DNA of 64,000 nucleotides, from positions 1,719,714 through 1,783,713 of the forward strand of contig KL647305.1 of NCBI GenBank assembly GCA_000727475.1. The letters run 5' to 3'. Origin of the DNA: Sarcocystis neurona. Its lineage: Eukaryota > Apicomplexa > Conoidasida > Eucoccidiorida > Sarcocystidae. Positions 63,701 through 64,000 of this stretch are shown here, piece after piece. A program made the position numbers and the translations under genes. The first letter of the stretch is position 1. Every line of letters starts with the position of its first letter. The notes under the pieces are model-generated. The model made no database searches, was not told where the DNA came from, and was given only the letters and a program-made list of their open reading frames with translations.

Positions 63701-64000
63701 ATGTATATACACGCATGCATCTCTAGGTCGCTTATGTGTGTGGGAGCATATGGTGCACTGGAACAGCGACGTGAAGCGGAGCTGCGCTCCTGCACTGCAG
63801 CAAGACGCGATTTTGTATGTGTTCAGGAGAGTGGCTGCTGTTGTCGCTGCTGCTGCTGCTGTTGTTGCTGCTGCCTCTTCGGCGCGTCTGGAGTACCAGC
63901 AGCTGCAGTTAATGCACGTGTTGGCTGCTGAGGTTTTCTGCTGCTGCTGTTGTTGCTGCTGCCCCTTCGGCGCGTCTGGAGTACCAGCAGCTGCAGTTAC
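43063..64000 (+). CDS. EMC1-like ER membrane protein complex subunit, 3' part outside window
   Basis: Probable subunit 1 of the ER membrane protein complex, which inserts and folds multipass membrane proteins in the ER. Eleven phase-consistent exons are listed separately. Evidence: a hydrophobic signal segment (VWLLLLLFVTCFGQLL) directly before the lumenal start; PQQ/beta-propeller blade ends (TGELRWRR, SGALLWSVE, TGERLWKR, TGVLLWQQ); and family-like stretches VLLVGTSSGAVAAV, TALIMTRINN...LLVDTRTGRAV, DDGTFAFVDGNGRWLWTREE and DPRLFGWTDLILAATCHGHV+YALHAATG. The last two match EMC1 positions near the end of the propeller. Long Ala/Gln/Glu repeats interrupt the domain. About 600 codons of Ala-rich frame precede the signal segment, so the true start is uncertain. 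The C-terminal domain and membrane anchor lie off the right edge. Assignment rests on recalled EMC1 sequence; a fast-diverging PQQ-propeller protein is the alternative. Confidence 0.82.
47191..47350 (+). repeat. 20-bp minisatellite with 60-bp higher-order period
   Basis: Seven exact-length units of GGAGCAGCAAGAaCAGCACA (47211-47350) plus one degenerate unit before. The variant base cycles A, A, C, A, A, C, A, so the real period is 60 bp (20 codons). It sits in EMC1-like intron 1. Confidence 0.95.
47760..48060. repeat. TA/GATA microsatellites in EMC1-like intron 1
   Basis: (TA)n and ATAGATAGATATAG blocks with a loosely repeated AGCAGtaTaTCTaTCTAT unit (47789, 47829, 47869). Confidence 0.75.
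48427..49002 (+). CDS. EMC1-like exon 2
   Basis: 576 bp, phase 0 at both ends; acceptor gcttag|GAGATC, donor CTCCTG|gtaaga. It begins EIRAITSYELLARRQ and includes an acidic/Ala insert, RGCVLAVHSGSSEG, a Gln tract and TTTLYRLECTAA. The VLAVHSGS...LYRLE pattern fits the EMC1 strand pair VLVCPDPSS...LQTLALE. Confidence 0.75.
49599..49678 (+). CDS. EMC1-like exon 3
   Basis: 80 bp; acceptor catcccag|GGCAGA, donor GAAAA|gtaaat. It encodes GRYVAPLEDAQLQRHAEEVH and LSDFIE, equivalent to the ELRQIPLQSLDLEF region of EMC1. The phase is consistent with exons 2 and 4. Confidence 0.75.
49852..50290 (+). repeat. Five-copy AT-rich minisatellite in EMC1-like intron 3
   Basis: A core of TTGATATaCACaCATATTAaT, then GTttTCATACACATATATAT, recurs near 49855, 49953, 50067, 50170 and 50252 (the last copy partial), separated by TA repeats of varying length. 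Confidence 0.82.
50344..50511 (+). CDS. EMC1-like exon 4
   Basis: 168 bp; acceptor gtttacag|AGAGGC, donor CGCCG|gtgaag. It encodes EACLCAAKEFLFSVETEMPL, TGWESGNG and a basic end. The acceptor six bases after a stronger ttag was chosen because only it keeps the frame. Homology is weak; support is mainly phase. Confidence 0.6.
50872..51063 (+). CDS. EMC1-like exon 5 (start approximate)
   Basis: The donor is AACAC|gtaagc. It ends AELQQQQNNLLTPPPIN, which with exon 6 (TALIMTR) mirrors the EMC1 segment [20 protein letters not shown]. The start at 50872 is the only nearby AG that fits the phase but lacks a good pyrimidine tract. The sequence upstream is open to about 50549 in the same frame. Confidence 0.6.
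51064..52841 (+). other. EMC1-like intron 5, microsatellite-rich
   Basis: TA, TG and TATATGTA repeats alternate with short unique stretches at about 51860-51990 and 52420-52800. No conserved coding signal was seen. Confidence 0.65.
52842..52931 (+). CDS. EMC1-like exon 6
   Basis: 90 bp; acceptor tccctgcag|CACTGC, donor GCTTC|gtaaga. It encodes TALIMTRINNDAVEALLVDT and RTGRAVSFA, matching the EMC1 pattern TALVSF...VETGRRLLDTTI. Confidence 0.8.
52975..53280 (+). repeat. CTG-type minisatellites in EMC1-like intron 6
   Basis: First, three units of TTGCTGCTGCTTCGCTCCCcTG (about 52983-53040). Then a 15-bp series of GTCCTCCTGCTGCGTCGTTCTCCTGCTGC-like units (53127-53250). The intron to 54090 continues CTG/pyrimidine-rich. 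The sense strand carries CTG, whereas the exons of this gene mostly carry CAG/GCA. Confidence 0.82.
54091..54458 (+). CDS. EMC1-like exon 7
   Basis: 368 bp; acceptor ctgcctag|AGCGCG, donor CTACG|gtgagc. It encodes ARLELQKRLGQKSPLLVLPD, a Ser/Ala/Glu insert, then LFLSLDDGTFAFVDGNGRWL, WTREEALADISGVVMLTLP. The last part is the most diagnostic EMC1 match ([21 protein letters not shown]). Confidence 0.85.
54459..55929 (+). other. EMC1-like intron 7
   Basis: Pyrimidine-rich with CTG triplets near 55010-55500 and 55790-55915 and a short CA/TA block at 54840-54900. Leu/Cys-rich open frames are repeat-derived. Confidence 0.6.
55930..56346 (+). CDS. EMC1-like exon 8
   Basis: 417 bp; acceptor ttggcag|AGGGAG, donor CATACAG|gtgcgt. 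It encodes GEACSKRWLPQFFGQLSRNV, GEKMRELRFFERALV, a Gly/Glu insert and two helical stretches. The start matches the EMC1 helix between propeller parts ([20 protein letters not shown]). The frame stays open past the donor to 56921, but phase with exon 9 favours splicing here. Confidence 0.72.
56347..58491 (+). other. EMC1-like intron 8
   Basis: Begins with unique sequence still open in the exon 8 frame, then CTG triplets, the TGTA array, more CTG triplets (57030-57350), and TGTCTA/TATA repeats (57470-58400). Confidence 0.6.
56768..56935 (+). repeat. (TGTA)n / (TGTATCTA)n microsatellite in EMC1-like intron 8
   Basis: Near-perfect TGTA tetramers with TCTA variants. Two plus-strand frames read through as Met/Tyr/Val/Cys strings. 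Confidence 0.93.
58492..58907 (+). CDS. EMC1-like exon 9
   Basis: 416 bp; acceptor tgctgcag|GAGAGA, donor GGCCAT|gtgcgt. It starts Arg-rich, has a Gly/Glu/Asp and Lys/Arg/His insert, then RQRSFAAWHDQAEEE and DPRLFGWTDLILAATCHGH. Joined to exon 10 it gives LILAATCHGHVYALHAATGV, a clean EMC1 propeller blade. Confidence 0.82.
59936..60455 (+). repeat. Six-copy degenerate minisatellite in EMC1-like intron 9
   Basis: A core like AGAGAGAAaGGAGTGaAgTA, then tAGAGgcGGAGATATATA, recurs near 59936, 60049, 60128, 60246, 60327 and 60418. The cores are separated by TATATGTA stretches of variable length, giving spacings of roughly 80-120 bp. Confidence 0.85.
60729..60770. repeat. (TA)n microsatellite
   Basis: About 40 bp of perfect TA dinucleotides in EMC1-like intron 9. 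A second, shorter run lies at 60828-60848. Confidence 0.93.
61254..61697 (+). CDS. EMC1-like exon 10
   Basis: 444 bp, phase 0; acceptor cgcgcag|GTGTAT, donor TGCAAT|gtaaga. It encodes VYALHAATGVLLWQQRL (PQQ blade end), a Ser/Ala/Arg insert, TTLVRHFSPGGLSFASG, another insert, and VGVLGLQLVGPQKKELLVAV ending PQPECN. Confidence 0.82.
61940..62001 (+). CDS. EMC1-like exon 11
   Basis: 62 bp; acceptor cgctgcag|GTGTAT, donor TATAG|gtagat. It encodes VYTHMEAYLYAEGLTAVNVY, compatible with the EMC1 strand before the Trp of the next blade. It leaves phase 2. Confidence 0.65.
62002..63726 (+). other. EMC1-like intron 11, microsatellite-rich
   Basis: TA, TG and TATATGTA repeats with short unique pieces at 62440-62570 and 62950-63170. 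A duplicated block TATATATGTGGGTATATGTA then CGTGTGTGTAT occurs at about 62655 and 62697. Confidence 0.65.
63727..64000 (+). CDS. Possible further EMC1-like exon at the window edge
   Basis: An acceptor-like catctctag ends at 63726 and would be in phase with exon 11, reading SLMCVGAYGALEQRREAELR and then a Cys run from CTG repeats. Another frame (CAPALQQDAILYVFRRVAAV, then SSARLEYQQLQLMHVLAAE) is also open and looks at least as protein-like. Undecided; the sequence is cut by the window end. Confidence 0.3.
63850..63999 (+). repeat. Tandem duplication with 88-bp period at the window edge
   Basis: Copies 63850-63911 and 63938-63999 share a CTGCTGCTGCTGTTGTTG run, CTGCTGCCcCTTCGGCGCGT and CTGGAGTACCAGCAGCTGCA with a single visible mismatch (T/C). 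Because 88 is not a multiple of 3, the two copies are read in different frames. Confidence 0.92.

Overview
The window looks like nuclear DNA from an eimeriid coccidian (Apicomplexa), most likely Eimeria; the genus is an inference. The signs are long CAG/CTG trinucleotide tracts that read as runs of Ala, Gln or Ser, exons interrupted by very long introns, and introns filled with TA, CA/TG, TATC, TACA and TGTA microsatellites. I saw nothing bacterial or viral, no tRNA or rRNA gene, no CRISPR array and no recognisable transposon. A 418-base run of N (28836-29253) lies between TA repeats.

Three conserved genes could be rebuilt exon by exon, using homology to known families (recalled, not searched) and intron-phase agreement. 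(1) 706-5699, minus strand: lysyl-tRNA synthetase. Four exons carry the tRNA-anticodon-binding OB domain and the catalytic core through class II motif 2; the C-terminal part lies off the left edge. (2) 9952-25911, plus strand: an adenosine/AMP-deaminase family enzyme of the ADAL (N6-methyl-AMP deaminase) type. Eight exons close to exactly 451 codons including stop, spread over about 16 kb, with all metal and catalytic residues present. (3) about 43063 to beyond 64000, plus strand: a divergent EMC1 (ER membrane complex subunit 1). At least eleven exons encode the PQQ-like beta-propeller part; the C-terminal domain lies off the right edge.

The first two genes are divergently oriented around a 4.2-kb intergenic stretch. 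Between the deaminase and EMC1 lies a 17-kb region (25.9-43.0 kb) of microsatellites, a gap and CAG/CTG-rich blocks. Several open frames there look protein-like, including a possible minus-strand gene at 31.8-36.2 kb, but I recognise none of them. The three conserved genes belong to housekeeping functions (translation, purine metabolism, membrane-protein insertion) and do not form an obvious pathway together.

The most distinctive feature is the architecture. Short, well-conserved exons sit in introns built from several kinds of satellite: duplicated 100-170 bp blocks, a 20-bp minisatellite with a 60-bp higher-order period, and degenerate AT-rich minisatellites. The CAG tracts occur in both exons and introns, so open frames in this window are a poor guide to coding.
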